The notes under the pieces: model-generated | The model's database searches: none | What the model was told of the DNA's origin: nothing | The model's input: the letters and a program-made list of their open reading frames with translations, nothing else | Made by a program: the position numbers and the translations under genes | DNA from: an uncultured Burkholderiales bacterium | GTDB lineage: Bacteria > Pseudomonadota > Gammaproteobacteria > Burkholderiales > Burkholderiaceae_E | Direction of reading: 5' to 3' | Assembly: GCA_902826305.1 (NCBI GenBank) | Contig: CADEEH010000022.1 | Location: 1 to 47,051 of the forward strand | Length of the DNA: 47,051 nucleotides | Shown here: one piece after another, positions 15,374 through 28,234 of the stretch | How the letters are laid out: the number at the start of each line of letters is the position of its first letter | Numbering within the stretch: position 1 is the first letter of the stretch

Positions 15374-16499
15374 GGCGATCGCGCGGGCGCTCGCGTCCAA
15401 CCTGGATTTGGCGGCCGTCCGTCAGGAGACGGACGCCGCACTCGCGCTGCGCGATCAGGCCGCCTTGCGCCCAAATCCCACGGCGTCGTACGACATCGAG
15501 CAGATCCGGGGCGGCAATCGTGCGTCCGGAATCACGTTCAGCGTGCCGTTGGAGCTCGGCGGCAAACGGGCCGCGCGAATCTCCGCGGCCGAACGTGGGC
15601 AGGACGTCGCCGAAGCGGAAGTCGGGCAGCGCAGGGTCGAGTTGCGGGCGGCCACCATCGAGGCGTACTTCGAACTGCTTGCCGCCCAGCAACGAGCGGA
15701 GCTGGCCCGGGCATCGCTGGACATCGCGAACCGGGCACTGGACGCCGCTGCACGACGAGTGCAGGCGGGTCGAGTCTCGCCTGTCGACGAGACACGAGCG
15801 CGGGTGGTGCGGTCGACGGCGCGCATCGAGCAGAGCCAGGCCGACCTGGACGTCCTGAATGCGCGCCAGCGCGTCTACGCGCTGTGGGGCGTCGTTCGCG
15901 CCGAGCCGTTCGTCGCGGTGACGCCGGAGGCGCAGCCTCACGCGACCGCCTCCGCGGCGTCGCTCGCCGCGCGCATCGAGCAGGCGCCGGAACTCGTTCG
16001 GCTGCGGGCCGAGGCGGCCCGGCGCGATGCGCTGACGGAGCTCGCAAGGACCCAGGCGTTTCCATCCTTCGCAATGAATGTCGGGACGCGCACGCTGGTC
16101 GAGACGGGCGACCGCGCGAACGCCGTCGGGCTGTCGGTCGCGATTCCGGTGTTCGATCGCAACCAGGGAAACATCCGTGACGCGCAGATCCGCTCGGACC
16201 AGGCGCGACAGCTGACACTGGCCGCCGAGGTACGACTGCGCTCGGAGGTAGGGCAGGCGCTCGAGCGGCTGTCGGCCGCCCGCACGCAGAGCGACATCGC
16301 TCGACACCAGCTGCTGCCCGACGCCGAGAGCGCGCTGAACGCTGCGACCCGCGGGTTCGAGCTCGGCAAGTTCGGCTTTCTCGACGTGCTGGAGGCCCAA
16401 CGAGCGCTGTTTCTCGGCCGCGGTCAGTTGGTCCGCGCGCTGGCCGACGCGTATCGCGCATCGGCCGACATCGAGCGACTGATCGGCATCGACCGGTAG
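15264..16499 (+). CDS. czcC: TolC-family outer-membrane efflux protein (CzcC-type)
   Basis: Outer-membrane channel of a heavy-metal RND pump, 411 residues with a signal-type N-terminus (hydrophobic about 5-22). Two outer-membrane efflux repeats are visible, each with long coiled helices (ITLDEAIARALASNLDLAAV, then PELVRLRAEAARRDALTEL), and the periplasmic tip segments show the NPTASYDIEQIRGG and GLSVAIPVFDRNQGN motifs that mark the Czc subgroup. It ends at GFLDVLEAQRALF...ADIERLIG, as usual for CzcC. The start is a GTG at 15264; a TTG follows at 15267. It connects CzcB/CzcA to the exterior. It is 30 bases from czcB, so one operon is very likely. Confidence 0.92.
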   Translation: MLIQVVKILAALAVMSPLVLLSAAESDVRLPPITLDEAIARALASNLDLAAVRQETDAALALRDQAALRPNPTASYDIEQIRGGNRASGITFSVPLELGGKRAARISAAERGQDVAEAEVGQRRVELRAATIEAYFELLAAQQRAELARASLDIANRALDAAARRVQAGRVSPVDETRARVVRSTARIEQSQADLDVLNARQRVYALWGVVRAEPFVAVTPEAQPHATASAASLAARIEQAPELVRLRAEAARRDALTELARTQAFPSFAMNVGTRTLVETGDRANAVGLSVAIPVFDRNQGNIRDAQIRSDQARQLTLAAEVRLRSEVGQALERLSAARTQSDIARHQLLPDAESALNAATRGFELGKFGFLDVLEAQRALFLGRGQLVRALADAYRASADIERLIGIDR

Positions 16500-16529
16500 A
16501 TCGGCCAACGAACGAACGGGAATGATCGG

Positions 16530-17810
16530 ATGAACAAACGACAGGCACTTTCCATCGTCATCCTGTTGCTGGTCGGCGCGGCGCTCGCAGCGCTGATCCT
16601 TCGCGCCAGGCCTGGCGGGTCGGCTGTGCATGACGACCACGCGCATGCGGACGCGCGCGAGCATGCGGTCCAAGGGCGTTCCGCGGCCCGGCCGAAGGCC
16701 GAGGCAGGCGAAAGTGCCCACGCGGGCACCGGCGTGCGGAATCCGTCGGAACCGACCCCCGTGCCATCCGGCCGAAAGGAACCGCAAGCCCTCATGCTCA
16801 GCGAGGAGCAGCAGCAGGCCGCGGGGATCACCGTCGAGGCCGCTGCGCCGGCGCAACTCGCCACCACCGTCTCCCTGCCGGGCGAAATCCGGCTGAACGA
16901 GGACCGGACGGCCCACGTGGTCCCGCGCGTGGCCGGTGTCGTCGAGTCGGTCGGGGCCCTGCTCGGACAGCCGGTCAAGCGGGGGCAGGTACTGGCCGTC
17001 ATTGCCAGCACGGCGGTGTCGGACCTGCGCTCGGACCTGGCCGCCGCGCAACGCAGGCTCGAGCTCGCCCGAACGACGAGGGAGCGCGAAAAGAGGCTGT
17101 GGGAGGAACGCATCTCGGCCGAGCAGGACTACCTGCAGGCGAAGGCCGCGTTGGCGGAAGCGGAGATCGCCGCCGGCAACGCCCGTGCGAAGCTGGCGGC
17201 GATCGGCGTCTCGCCGACCGCGAACGCGGGCAACCGGTTCGAGCTCCGGGCGCCGTTCGACGGCATCGTGCTGGAAAAACACGTCGCCCTCGGCGAGGCA
17301 GTGAAGGAGGACACCAGCATCTACACCATCTCCGACCTGTCGACCGTCTGGGCGAACTTCAACGCGGCCGCCAGAGATCTGAACGCCGTTCGTGTGGGCG
17401 CGCAAGCCGTCGTGAGAGCGCAAGCCATGGGTGCGGAGGCACGGGGCACGGTGTCGTACGTCGGCAGCCTCATCGGCGAGTCGACCCGCACGGCCACCGC
17501 GCGTGTCACCGTCCCCAACCCGGAAGGAGCCTGGCGGCCGGGCCTGTTCGTGAACGTGACCCTGCTGGCCTCGCAGCGCGCTGCCGCGGTCACTGTCCCG
17601 AACGGCGCCATCCAGACCGTCGACGGCAAGCCGAGTGTCTTCGTACGCATCGACAAGGGGTTCTCGGCGCGGGAAGTGATGCTGGGCCTGTCCGACGGGC
17701 GCCGCACCGAGGTCACGAGCGGACTGAAAGCGGGCGAGCCGGTCGCTGCGGCTGGAAGTTTCGTGCTCAAGAGCGAGCTCGAAAAAGGCGCCGCCGGGCA
17801 CGAGCACTGA
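16530..17810 (+). CDS. czcB: RND efflux periplasmic adaptor subunit (CzcB-type)
   Basis: Membrane-fusion protein of 426 residues. One N-terminal membrane anchor (about 5-25, ALSIVILLLVGAALAALIL) is followed by a histidine/aspartate-rich stretch (HDDHAHADAREH, about 33-44) that can bind metal, then barrel-sandwich and alpha-hairpin domains (VVPRVAGVVESVGALLGQ, coiled segment AQRRLELARTTREREKRL). The matching half of the barrel (LRAPFDGIVLEKHVALGEAV) and beta-barrel and membrane-proximal domains complete it. In the Cus/Czc adaptor group the metal-binding N-terminus transfers ions to the pump. It lies between czcC and czcA, with 24 bases to the latter. Confidence 0.93.
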   Translation: MNKRQALSIVILLLVGAALAALILRARPGGSAVHDDHAHADAREHAVQGRSAARPKAEAGESAHAGTGVRNPSEPTPVPSGRKEPQALMLSEEQQQAAGITVEAAAPAQLATTVSLPGEIRLNEDRTAHVVPRVAGVVESVGALLGQPVKRGQVLAVIASTAVSDLRSDLAAAQRRLELARTTREREKRLWEERISAEQDYLQAKAALAEAEIAAGNARAKLAAIGVSPTANAGNRFELRAPFDGIVLEKHVALGEAVKEDTSIYTISDLSTVWANFNAAARDLNAVRVGAQAVVRAQAMGAEARGTVSYVGSLIGESTRTATARVTVPNPEGAWRPGLFVNVTLLASQRAAAVTVPNGAIQTVDGKPSVFVRIDKGFSAREVMLGLSDGRRTEVTSGLKAGEPVAAAGSFVLKSELEKGAAGHEH

Positions 17811-21059
<3,249 letters not shown>

Positions 21060-21091
21060 CGATGTACGGTAACGAACCCACAGAGACGCCA

Positions 21092-23299
21092 ATGTCGGAG
21101 CAGCACACACATCCCCCGCACGGCACCACCTGCGAGTCCGGCCGGCATTCCGAGGCGCATGAAACGCGCCCCGAAGGTGTTACCGCCGTGGCTGTGGATG
21201 TCGATCGGCTGCTCCTGCATGTCCCGGGCATGGACTGTCCGACCGAAGAGGGCCAGATTCGCCGTGCGTTGGAGCCACTGCCGCAGATTCGGCGGCTGGC
21301 GTTCGATTTGCCCAATCGCACGGTGACGGTGGACGTCGCCGCGCGAAGTTGGGGTGCGGTGACGAGCGCTATCCAGGCTGCCGGCTTCGAAACGGAGGCG
21401 CTTTCGGCAGCGCCGCCGATAGCGAAGGGAGTCGGGGCACAGCGCAGGGAACTCCACAAACTACTCGCGGCGCTGGCCGTGGCCATCGGAGCCGAACTGG
21501 TCGACTACCTTGCACCGGACACGCGGCCGTGGCAGGTTCTCGGCATGGCGGTCGCGGCGGTCGCTATCGGGCTGGCGGGCATTGCGGTCTTCCGCAAGGG
21601 GGTGTCCGCGCTTTTCCATGGGCAGCTCAACATCAATGCCCTGATGTCGGTTGCAGTCGCCGGCGCGTTCATCATCGGACAGTGGCCCGAAGCGGCGATG
21701 GTCATCGCCCTGTACTCGCTTGCCGAATTGATCGAGGGCAGGTCAGTCGAGCGGGCTCGCAACGCCATCCGCGGCCTGCTGGCGCTTTCGCCACCGCAGG
21801 CCGAAGTGCGGCAGCCCGATGGCGCGTGGGCGACCTTGGACGCAGAGGACGTCACTGTGGGTTCCATCGCCCGCGTGAAACCTGGACAGCGCTTCGCACT
21901 CGACGGTCGCGTCACCGCCGGGCAAGGAGCGGTCGACCAGTCACCGGTCACCGGAGAAAGCATCCCGGTGGACAAGGCGGCCGGCGACGATGTGTTCGCG
22001 GGCACCATCAACCAGAGCGGCTCGCTCGAATTCGAGGTGACCAAGCCGGCAAGCGACACGGTGCTGGCCCGCATCATCGATGCCGTCGAGCAGGCGCAGA
22101 ATCAGCGCGCGCCGACTCAGCGCTTCATCGACCAGTTCGCCAGGGTGTACACACCGGTGGTGTTCCTGCTGGCGCTTGCCGTTGCCGTGGGCACGCCCTT
22201 CGTGATGGGCTGGCCGTGGCTCACCGCGGCTTACAAGGCTCTCGTGCTCCTGGTCATTGCCTGTCCTTGCGCGCTGGTCATCTCGACGCCGGTCACGGTG
22301 GTGAGCGGCCTCGCGGCCGCCGCTCGTCGCGGCATCCTCATCAAGGGTGGCGTCTACCTGGAAGGCGCGCGAAAGCTCAAGGTCATTGCGCTGGACAAGA
22401 CGGGTACGCTCACCGAGGGCAAGCCCAGGCTCGTGGCGCAGCGGGTCCTGACCCGAGACATGCCCGAGGAGCAAGTCCTGCAGATCGCGCGCAGCCTGGC
22501 GGCCCGTTCCGATCATCCCGTGTCCAAGGCGGCCGCCGCGGGGCTCGAAGGCCAGGTGGTATCGGTCGACGGATTTGGCGCGGAACCCGGTCGCGGCGTG
22601 CACGGAATCGTCTCCGGCCAGGAATATGTCCTCGGCAACCATCGTTGGATTCACGACCGCGGGCAGTGTTCGGCCGAGTTGGAAGCGATGCTGAAGGAGC
22701 ATGAAGCCCAAGGCAGGACGGTTTCGCTGCTGGCCGACCGAAACAGGGTTCTCGCGTTGCTCGCAGTGGCCGATACGACCAAGGAGAGCAGCAAAGAAGC
22801 CATCACCGAGATGAAGGCGATGGGCGTGCGTCCCGTCATGCTGACCGGCGACAATCCGTTGACGGCTGGCACCATCGGCAGGCAGGTCGGCATCGACGAT
22901 GTCAGGGCAGACCTGCTTCCGCAGGACAAACAGAAGGCGATCGAGGAACTCGGAGGCCGTTACGAGGTCGGCATGGTCGGCGACGGCGTGAATGACTCGC
23001 CTAGCCTGGCAGCCGCGGCCATCGGCTTTTCGATGGGTGCGGCCGGGACGGACACCGCGAAAGAAGCCGCGGACGTGCTGATCATGAACGACGACCTGCG
23101 CAAGGTGCCGGAGACCATCCGTCTCTCGAAGCGGACCTACGCGGTGCTCTGGCAGAACATCTCGTTGGCCCTCGGCATCAAGACGGTCTTCTTCGTCCTG
23201 GCGGTTTTCGGGAGCGCGACCATGTGGATGGCCGTTTTCGCCGACGCGGGTGCGAGCCTGCTCGTGGTCTTCAATGGTTTGCGGCTGTTGCGTCGATGA
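21092..23299 (+). CDS. cadA: P-type heavy-metal ATPase, Zn/Cd/Pb type
   Basis: A 735-residue P1B-type ATPase pumping divalent metals from cytoplasm to periplasm. After a His-rich tail (HTHPPHG) comes one heavy-metal-associated domain with MDCPTEE (47-53), the acidic variant typical of Zn/Cd/Pb transporters. The membrane metal site is Cys391-Pro-Cys393 (IACPCALVIS). The phosphorylation site is Asp435 (DKTGTLTEG), the nucleotide-binding SDHPVSKAAA follows, and the hinge motif starts at Gly630 (GDGVNDSP). The final helix keeps the ADAGASLLVVFNGLRLL aspartate of ZntA/CadA. An upstream ATG at 21062, 2 bases after the czcA stop, is an alternative start with coupling; 21092 has an AGAG-like site. 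It complements the RND pump by clearing cytosolic metal. Confidence 0.94.
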   Translation: MSEQHTHPPHGTTCESGRHSEAHETRPEGVTAVAVDVDRLLLHVPGMDCPTEEGQIRRALEPLPQIRRLAFDLPNRTVTVDVAARSWGAVTSAIQAAGFETEALSAAPPIAKGVGAQRRELHKLLAALAVAIGAELVDYLAPDTRPWQVLGMAVAAVAIGLAGIAVFRKGVSALFHGQLNINALMSVAVAGAFIIGQWPEAAMVIALYSLAELIEGRSVERARNAIRGLLALSPPQAEVRQPDGAWATLDAEDVTVGSIARVKPGQRFALDGRVTAGQGAVDQSPVTGESIPVDKAAGDDVFAGTINQSGSLEFEVTKPASDTVLARIIDAVEQAQNQRAPTQRFIDQFARVYTPVVFLLALAVAVGTPFVMGWPWLTAAYKALVLLVIACPCALVISTPVTVVSGLAAAARRGILIKGGVYLEGARKLKVIALDKTGTLTEGKPRLVAQRVLTRDMPEEQVLQIARSLAARSDHPVSKAAAAGLEGQVVSVDGFGAEPGRGVHGIVSGQEYVLGNHRWIHDRGQCSAELEAMLKEHEAQGRTVSLLADRNRVLALLAVADTTKESSKEAITEMKAMGVRPVMLTGDNPLTAGTIGRQVGIDDVRADLLPQDKQKAIEELGGRYEVGMVGDGVNDSPSLAAAAIGFSMGAAGTDTAKEAADVLIMNDDLRKVPETIRLSKRTYAVLWQNISLALGIKTVFFVLAVFGSATMWMAVFADAGASLLVVFNGLRLLRR

Positions 23300-23338
23300 A
23301 GCGCGACAATCCAACGACGCATGGGTGCGACTGACGGC

Positions 23339-26299
23339 CTACCCGCAAGCCCCCAGGTGCCCGCAACTCGTGCAGAAGTCGCAGCCGTCCTTCTTGATCA
23401 TCGTCTTGTTGCCGCACTCCGGGCAGCGCTTGCCGGCGACCGTCTTTTGCGACGAGTCGGCCGACGGCCGTGCCGGCGCGGGCGCCGCCAGGATGCCCGG
23501 GCTCGCCCGCGGATAACCCTGCTCGTCGAGTATGCCCAGCATCGCGTAGCGGTGGATCACCAGCCGCGCCAGGTACGCCACCGTCGACGGCCACAACATC
23601 GACTTGTCCTCGCCGGGCACCCGCGCCAGGAACGAGCCGTTCGGCTCGCCGTAGTTCAGGAGCTTGCGCAGCTTCATGCCGATCCACGCCGGATCGAAGA
23701 CACGCATGTCCAGCGACAGCAGCTTGCACAGGCCGTCGAGCACCCGCGGGTATTCCCCGGCGAGCCAGATCGAGTAGGGTCGCCGCTCGCCGTCGGGCAT
23801 CCGCAGCTCCTTCAGGAACAGCACGAAGTCATCGCCGGTGTTGGCGTTGAGCACGTCGACCGTCCACGACAGCGTGCCGTCGGTGCCGGCCTTCGGTTCC
23901 TTCAGGCTGAGTAGCGCATCGAGCACCGGCGTCGGTGCACTCGACAGGTCGTCGAACGCGCCGAGTTCGTTGCAGCGATACCGGACCAGGCGGGCGAAGC
24001 CGGCGACCAGGCTCGGCATCGGCATCGGATGGCCTTCGGGCGGCATCTCGAGTGTGAACGCATCGTCGCCGGCCGCCTTCTCCAGCGCCTTGAGCTTCAG
24101 GTCCAGCCAGCGCCGGTCGGCGGCGCGCATGTCCATCGACAGCGTCTTGGCGACCGCACCCAGGCCGCGCGGCTGTTCGCTGCCGTTGACCCAGACCTCG
24201 AACGGATACGGTCGCCGGTCGTCGATGTGGCCGATGAACACCGCAAACGAACCGAGCGCGTGGTCGACGGTGTAGGTCCACGCCGGATTGCCGTTGGGCA
24301 GCTCCGGGCGGCTCGGCCAGCGCAGGCTCGCCAGCGGCGGTGACGGCGCGCGGTCGAGCACGACACGGCGGTCCGGGTCGGCGAGGTCCAGGTCGTGTGG
24401 TGTCGTCGCCGGCTTGACCGGCGCCTCGAGCACCGAGCCGAGCACGCTGTTGGGGCGGTAGGTGGTGATGCCCTTGAGCCCGGCGTGCCAGGCCTGCAGG
24501 TACAGGTCCTCGAAGTCGGTGAACGGATAGTCCTCGGGCACGTTCACCGTCTTGCTGATCGCCGAGTCGACGTACGGCTGCACCGCCGCGCTCATCCGCA
24601 TGTGATCGAGTGCGGTCAGTTCGAGTGCGGTGATGAACGCCGGCGGCAGCATCGCCGTGTGCTGGCCGTTCGGTTCGGTCCACACTTCGCCCGGTGCCAC
24701 GGTGCGCTTCGGATCGAAGCGGATCCACAACACGTCGTCGCTGATGCCGTGCAGGTGCTTGTACAGGCGGAACGCGTGGTCCTCGACCAGGTAGGTCTGC
24801 GTGCTGTCGTCGGGCATCCGCTTCTTGCGGCTGTAGAACCACGAGAACGCCGGTTCGATGCCGTTGGACGCGTTGTCGGCGAACGCGAGCGAGATCGTGC
24901 CGGTTGGTGCGATCGCCAGCAGGTGGCTGTTGCGGATGCCGTCGCGCCGGATCGCCGCCTTCGTCTCCTCGGGCAGGCGCGACGCGAAGCGCGGTTCGGC
25001 CAGGTACCGGTCGGCGTCCAGCCGCGGGAACGCACCTTTCTCCTTCGCCAGCCCGATCGAGGCTGCATACGAGGCGTCGCGCAGCCGGCGCGACACGTCG
25101 GCCGCGAACCGCCGGCCCTCGTCGCTGTCGTAGCGCAGGCCGAGCAGGATCAGCGCGTCACCCAGTCCGGTGAAGCCCAGGCCGATGCGCCGCTTGGCCA
25201 TCGCCTCGGCGTGTTGCGCCGGCAGCGGCCAGACGGTCGCGTCGAGCACGTTGTCGAGCATCCGGACCGCGATCGCGGCGACCCGTTCGAACGAATCGGC
25301 GTCGAACGCCGCGTCACCGCGCAACGGCCGCTGCACGAAGCGGGTCAGGTCGATCGAGCCCAGGCAGCAGCAGCCGTACGGCGGCAGCACTTCCTCGCCG
25401 CAGGGATTGGTCGCCTCGATCGTCTCGCAGTACGACAGGTTGTTGTCGCGGTTGATCCGGTCGATGAACAGCACACCCGGTTCGGCGTGATCGTAGGTGC
25501 TGGTCATGATCGTGCGCCAGAGGTCGCGCGCCGGCACGATCCGGTAGACCCACCGGCCGTCGGGACGCTGGAACGCACCCTGGGTCAGCGCCTCGTGCGA
25601 CGGCGGCGCCGGGTGGACCAGTTCCCACGGTCCGTCGGCCTCGACCTGCGCCATGAAGGCGTCGGTGATCGCAACCGACAGGTTGAAGTTGCGCAGGTCG
25701 CCGCGGTCCTTGGCCCGGATGAAGTCGTCGATGTCCGGATGGTCGCAGCGCAGGACACCCATCTGCGCGCCGCGTCGCGCGCCCGCCGATTCGACGGTCT
25801 CGCACGACTTGTCGAAGACGGCCATGTACGACACCGGGCCGCTGGCCCGGCTCGCGGTGCCCTTGACCAGCGCGCCGCGAGGCCGGATGCGCGAAAAGTC
25901 GTAGCCGACGCCGCCGCCGCGACGCATCGTCTCGGCCGACTCCATCAGCGCGCCGTAGATGCCGATGTCCTCGCCGTCGGTGGAGATGCTGTCGCCGACC
26001 GGCTGCACGAAGCAGTTGATCAGCGTCGCCTTCAGGTCGGTGCCCGCGGCCGAGTTGATCCGCCCGCCGGGGATGAATCCATCACGCATCGCTTCGTAGA
26101 ACAGGCGCGTCCAGCGATCACGCTGCGATGGCGCCTCGATCGCGGCCAGCGCGGCGGCGACCCGTTCGCGGATCGCCTCGATCGTCGTCTCGCCGGCCTT
26201 CGCGTACTTCTCGAGAAGGACGTCGATCGAGATCGGTTGCGGCGGCATGTCGGCCGATCCCGCTGATCCGGGCCGGGCTGCAAGGTCTTCGAGTTTCAA
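23339..26299 (-). CDS. nrdJ: Adenosylcobalamin-dependent ribonucleotide reductase (class II)
   Basis: Class II ribonucleotide reductase of 986 residues, which makes deoxyribonucleotides using a B12-generated radical and works with or without oxygen. Active-site Cys96 (LINCFVQP), [10 protein letters not shown], and the catalytic Cys-x-Glu in NPCGEE (298-303) are present, as are [11 protein letters not shown] and the substrate-binding [10 protein letters not shown]. Two homologous TSCPD-type domains follow the catalytic barrel, and the C-terminus is a cysteine-rich metal-binding ribbon ([20 protein letters not shown]). The start is taken as TTG at 26299 because GGAG lies 6 bases upstream; the frame opens further upstream (GTG at 26353 and 26383) but that would overlap mauG. 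It is convergent with cadA, and its placement beside the methanethiol genes looks incidental. Confidence 0.95.
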   Translation of the reverse strand: MKLEDLAARPGSAGSADMPPQPISIDVLLEKYAKAGETTIEAIRERVAAALAAIEAPSQRDRWTRLFYEAMRDGFIPGGRINSAAGTDLKATLINCFVQPVGDSISTDGEDIGIYGALMESAETMRRGGGVGYDFSRIRPRGALVKGTASRASGPVSYMAVFDKSCETVESAGARRGAQMGVLRCDHPDIDDFIRAKDRGDLRNFNLSVAITDAFMAQVEADGPWELVHPAPPSHEALTQGAFQRPDGRWVYRIVPARDLWRTIMTSTYDHAEPGVLFIDRINRDNNLSYCETIEATNPCGEEVLPPYGCCCLGSIDLTRFVQRPLRGDAAFDADSFERVAAIAVRMLDNVLDATVWPLPAQHAEAMAKRRIGLGFTGLGDALILLGLRYDSDEGRRFAADVSRRLRDASYAASIGLAKEKGAFPRLDADRYLAEPRFASRLPEETKAAIRRDGIRNSHLLAIAPTGTISLAFADNASNGIEPAFSWFYSRKKRMPDDSTQTYLVEDHAFRLYKHLHGISDDVLWIRFDPKRTVAPGEVWTEPNGQHTAMLPPAFITALELTALDHMRMSAAVQPYVDSAISKTVNVPEDYPFTDFEDLYLQAWHAGLKGITTYRPNSVLGSVLEAPVKPATTPHDLDLADPDRRVVLDRAPSPPLASLRWPSRPELPNGNPAWTYTVDHALGSFAVFIGHIDDRRPYPFEVWVNGSEQPRGLGAVAKTLSMDMRAADRRWLDLKLKALEKAAGDDAFTLEMPPEGHPMPMPSLVAGFARLVRYRCNELGAFDDLSSAPTPVLDALLSLKEPKAGTDGTLSWTVDVLNANTGDDFVLFLKELRMPDGERRPYSIWLAGEYPRVLDGLCKLLSLDMRVFDPAWIGMKLRKLLNYGEPNGSFLARVPGEDKSMLWPSTVAYLARLVIHRYAMLGILDEQGYPRASPGILAAPAPARPSADSSQKTVAGKRCPECGNKTMIKKDGCDFCTSCGHLGACG

Positions 26300-26309
26300 C
26301 GGGAACTCC
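26297..26309 (-). promoter_or_regulatory. Ribosome-binding site deciding a TTG start for nrdJ
   Basis: On the minus strand GGAG (26309-26306) is followed after 6 bases by TTG (26299-26297). This is the best-placed ribosome-binding site near the nrdJ N-terminus and avoids overlap with the mauG stop at 26343. An ATG at 26248 is the only other reasonable choice. Confidence 0.5.
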
Positions 26310-26342
26310 GGACGTGGAAGGATCGGCCGTCGAACGGCGGCA

Positions 26343-27509
26343 TCAGCGGCCACCCAGTCGGGGCGGCAGGCCGGCGCGGGCACGGGCGGCCAGGCTGTCG
26401 AGACCGGCGCCGTCGAGTGAACGCAGGAACGCGCCCAATTGGCGCTGCTCGACGACCGTCAATCCCAGCGGGGCCGACGCGGAACCGGCGCCCAAGCCGT
26501 CATTGTAGAACGCGATCACCGCGTCGAGTGTCGGCAGCGAGCCGTCGTGCATGTAGGGTGCCGTCCGCGCCACATTGCGCAGGCTCGGTGTCCTGAAGGC
26601 ACCCCGATCGGCGGCCTCGCCGGTGACCGCGAAGCGGCCGAGGTCCACCGGCGCCTCCTCGGCAAAGGCGGTGAGATCGGCATCCCGGAGGGTGGTCTCG
26701 ACCCCGGGTGCCAGCGGCACGACGAACAGCTTCGTCGCGGTCGTCGAACCCGCGCCGGTGGCATGGAATCGGTCGTCGGTGAAGCGGGCATGGTCGGTCT
26801 CGATCCGGTGGCATCGGACACAGCCGGCGCGTCCGCTGAACAGCGCGAACCCCGCCTGCTCGTCGGCATCGAGGGCATCGGGCTCGGCACCGAAGCGCCA
26901 GCGGTCGAAGCGCGATCCCGCGGCCAGCAACGTGCGTTCGTAGGCGGCGAGTGCCTCGGCGACCGTGTCGCGCGAGACACCGCGGCGCCCGAACGCGCCG
27001 GCGAATCCGCTGCGGTAGCCGGCATCGCGGCCGATCGTGTCCAGCACCATGCGCTGCGACCGGTTGCCCATCTCGTCGGGATGCAGCAGCGGCAACCAGG
27101 CCTGCTGTTCCAGCGATCGTTCGCGTCCGTCGTGGAAGAGGCTGCGCTGCCAGCCCACGTTGAGCAGGCTCGGTGCGTTGCGGGCGAGACTGCGGCCGAA
27201 CAGGCCGACCGCGGTCCGCGAGGCGTTCGACGCGAACGCCTCCTCCGGGACGTGGCACATCGCACACGACATCGTGCCGTTGATCGACAGGCGTCGATCG
27301 AAGAACAGCCGGCGCCCGAGTTCCTCGCGCAGCGCGAGCTGGCGCGCCGATGCGGGGCTCGAGCGGATCGCCGGCAGCGCGGGCAGGCCGAGACGGACGG
27401 CCTGGTCGTCGGCCGTGCCCGCGGAGATCACATCGGCTGGTGCCAGGCCGGCGATCGACGCCAGCACCAGTGCCGTCACCACCAGCCATCGGCGAGCCGA
27501 CCGGTCCAT
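26343..27509 (-). CDS. MauG/cytochrome c peroxidase-family diheme protein
   Basis: A 388-residue diheme c-type cytochrome of the bacterial peroxidase/MauG family. A signal peptide (about 1-27) precedes two haem-binding motifs, CAMCH at 82-86 and CVRCH at 230-234. Family motifs [38 protein letters not shown] and [28 protein letters not shown] are well conserved. MauG proteins carry out post-translational oxidation of a partner enzyme, while related proteins detoxify peroxide. It follows the SCO gene by 9 bases and the methanethiol oxidase gene is upstream, the order known from methanethiol-oxidising Hyphomicrobium. No methylamine dehydrogenase genes are present, so a role in maturing or protecting methanethiol oxidase is the natural inference. 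Confidence 0.9.
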   Translation of the reverse strand: MDRSARRWLVVTALVLASIAGLAPADVISAGTADDQAVRLGLPALPAIRSSPASARQLALREELGRRLFFDRRLSINGTMSCAMCHVPEEAFASNASRTAVGLFGRSLARNAPSLLNVGWQRSLFHDGRERSLEQQAWLPLLHPDEMGNRSQRMVLDTIGRDAGYRSGFAGAFGRRGVSRDTVAEALAAYERTLLAAGSRFDRWRFGAEPDALDADEQAGFALFSGRAGCVRCHRIETDHARFTDDRFHATGAGSTTATKLFVVPLAPGVETTLRDADLTAFAEEAPVDLGRFAVTGEAADRGAFRTPSLRNVARTAPYMHDGSLPTLDAVIAFYNDGLGAGSASAPLGLTVVEQRQLGAFLRSLDGAGLDSLAARARAGLPPRLGGR

Positions 27510-27518
27510 GTCGTGTCG

Positions 27519-28229
27519 CTACCGGCGCGCGGCCGGACCCGGGGGCACTTCCATCAGCAGCGTCATCACGTCGTTGACCAGCACGTCCGGCGTCAGCGAC
27601 GGCAGGCCGTAGATCTCGCGGACCATGCCCTCGCCATCGACCAGGAACACCTTCAACAAATGGGTGATCGCCCGGGTCGGCCTGCCCTGTGCGTCCGTCT
27701 CGACCTCGACGTCCTGGCCGAACGCCGCCAGGATCGGCGCCAGCGTGCGCATCGAGAACGTGGTCAGGAAGTGCCAGGGGACCGCGTCGTCGTTCGTGTA
27801 GCCGGCGCCGTAGTCCTGCATCGCCGACGGTGTGTCGTGGGTGGGATCGAACGACAGCGACACCAGCCGCACCCGGCCGCGCAGTGCCGGATCGGCGGCC
27901 ACGCGCTGCCTGACCTCGGTGAAGGTGCGAAACGCGATCGGGCATCCGTCGGCATCGGTGCAGTAGGTGTAGACGAACGACAGCAGCGTCACCTGGCCGC
28001 GCAGGTAGCCGGAAAGTCGTTTCGGCAGCCAGCTGCCGTCGAGCACCCAGCCGTCGCCGGCGCGCTGGATCCGGTTCAGTGTGTAGCTGCCCGGCGCGTT
28101 GGCGACGTACTGCGCACGGCTCGCGATCGGTGGTGCATCGGAGGCGGCGATCGCCGGTGTGGCCATGCAGGCGAGCACCAGCCCGATCGCCGAGACGATC
28201 GGGCCTGCCGGGTTTGATCGATCCCGCAC
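27519..28229 (-). CDS. SCO1/SenC-family copper chaperone of the methanethiol oxidase locus
   Basis: A 236-residue thioredoxin-fold protein of the SCO1/SenC family with a signal peptide (about 1-29, ATPAIAA). The copper-binding set is present but spaced unusually: Cys90 and Cys96 in YTYCTDADGCPIAF are separated by five residues rather than the three of standard SCO proteins, and the third ligand His131 lies in FDPTHDTP. SCO proteins deliver copper or reduce cysteines in periplasmic enzymes. Placed 5 bases after mtoX and 9 before the mauG-like gene, it probably loads copper into the oxidase. The start is taken as GTG at 28229, coupled to the mtoX stop (a TTG at 28238 overlaps that stop). The frame extends far upstream, but that is antisense-like shadow. 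Confidence 0.85.
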   Translation of the reverse strand: MRDRSNPAGPIVSAIGLVLACMATPAIAASDAPPIASRAQYVANAPGSYTLNRIQRAGDGWVLDGSWLPKRLSGYLRGQVTLLSFVYTYCTDADGCPIAFRTFTEVRQRVAADPALRGRVRLVSLSFDPTHDTPSAMQDYGAGYTNDDAVPWHFLTTFSMRTLAPILAAFGQDVEVETDAQGRPTRAITHLLKVFLVDGEGMVREIYGLPSLTPDVLVNDVMTLLMEVPPGPAARR

Positions 28230-28234
28230 GTCCG

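Noticed and set aside
24395-26266. 623-residue open frame on the plus strand
   Set aside because: Antisense to nrdJ; no recognisable domain and shadow-type composition.
26439-28217. 592-residue open frame on the plus strand over mauG and SCO genes
   Set aside because: Shadow of two conserved minus-strand genes in GC-rich DNA; no domain seen.
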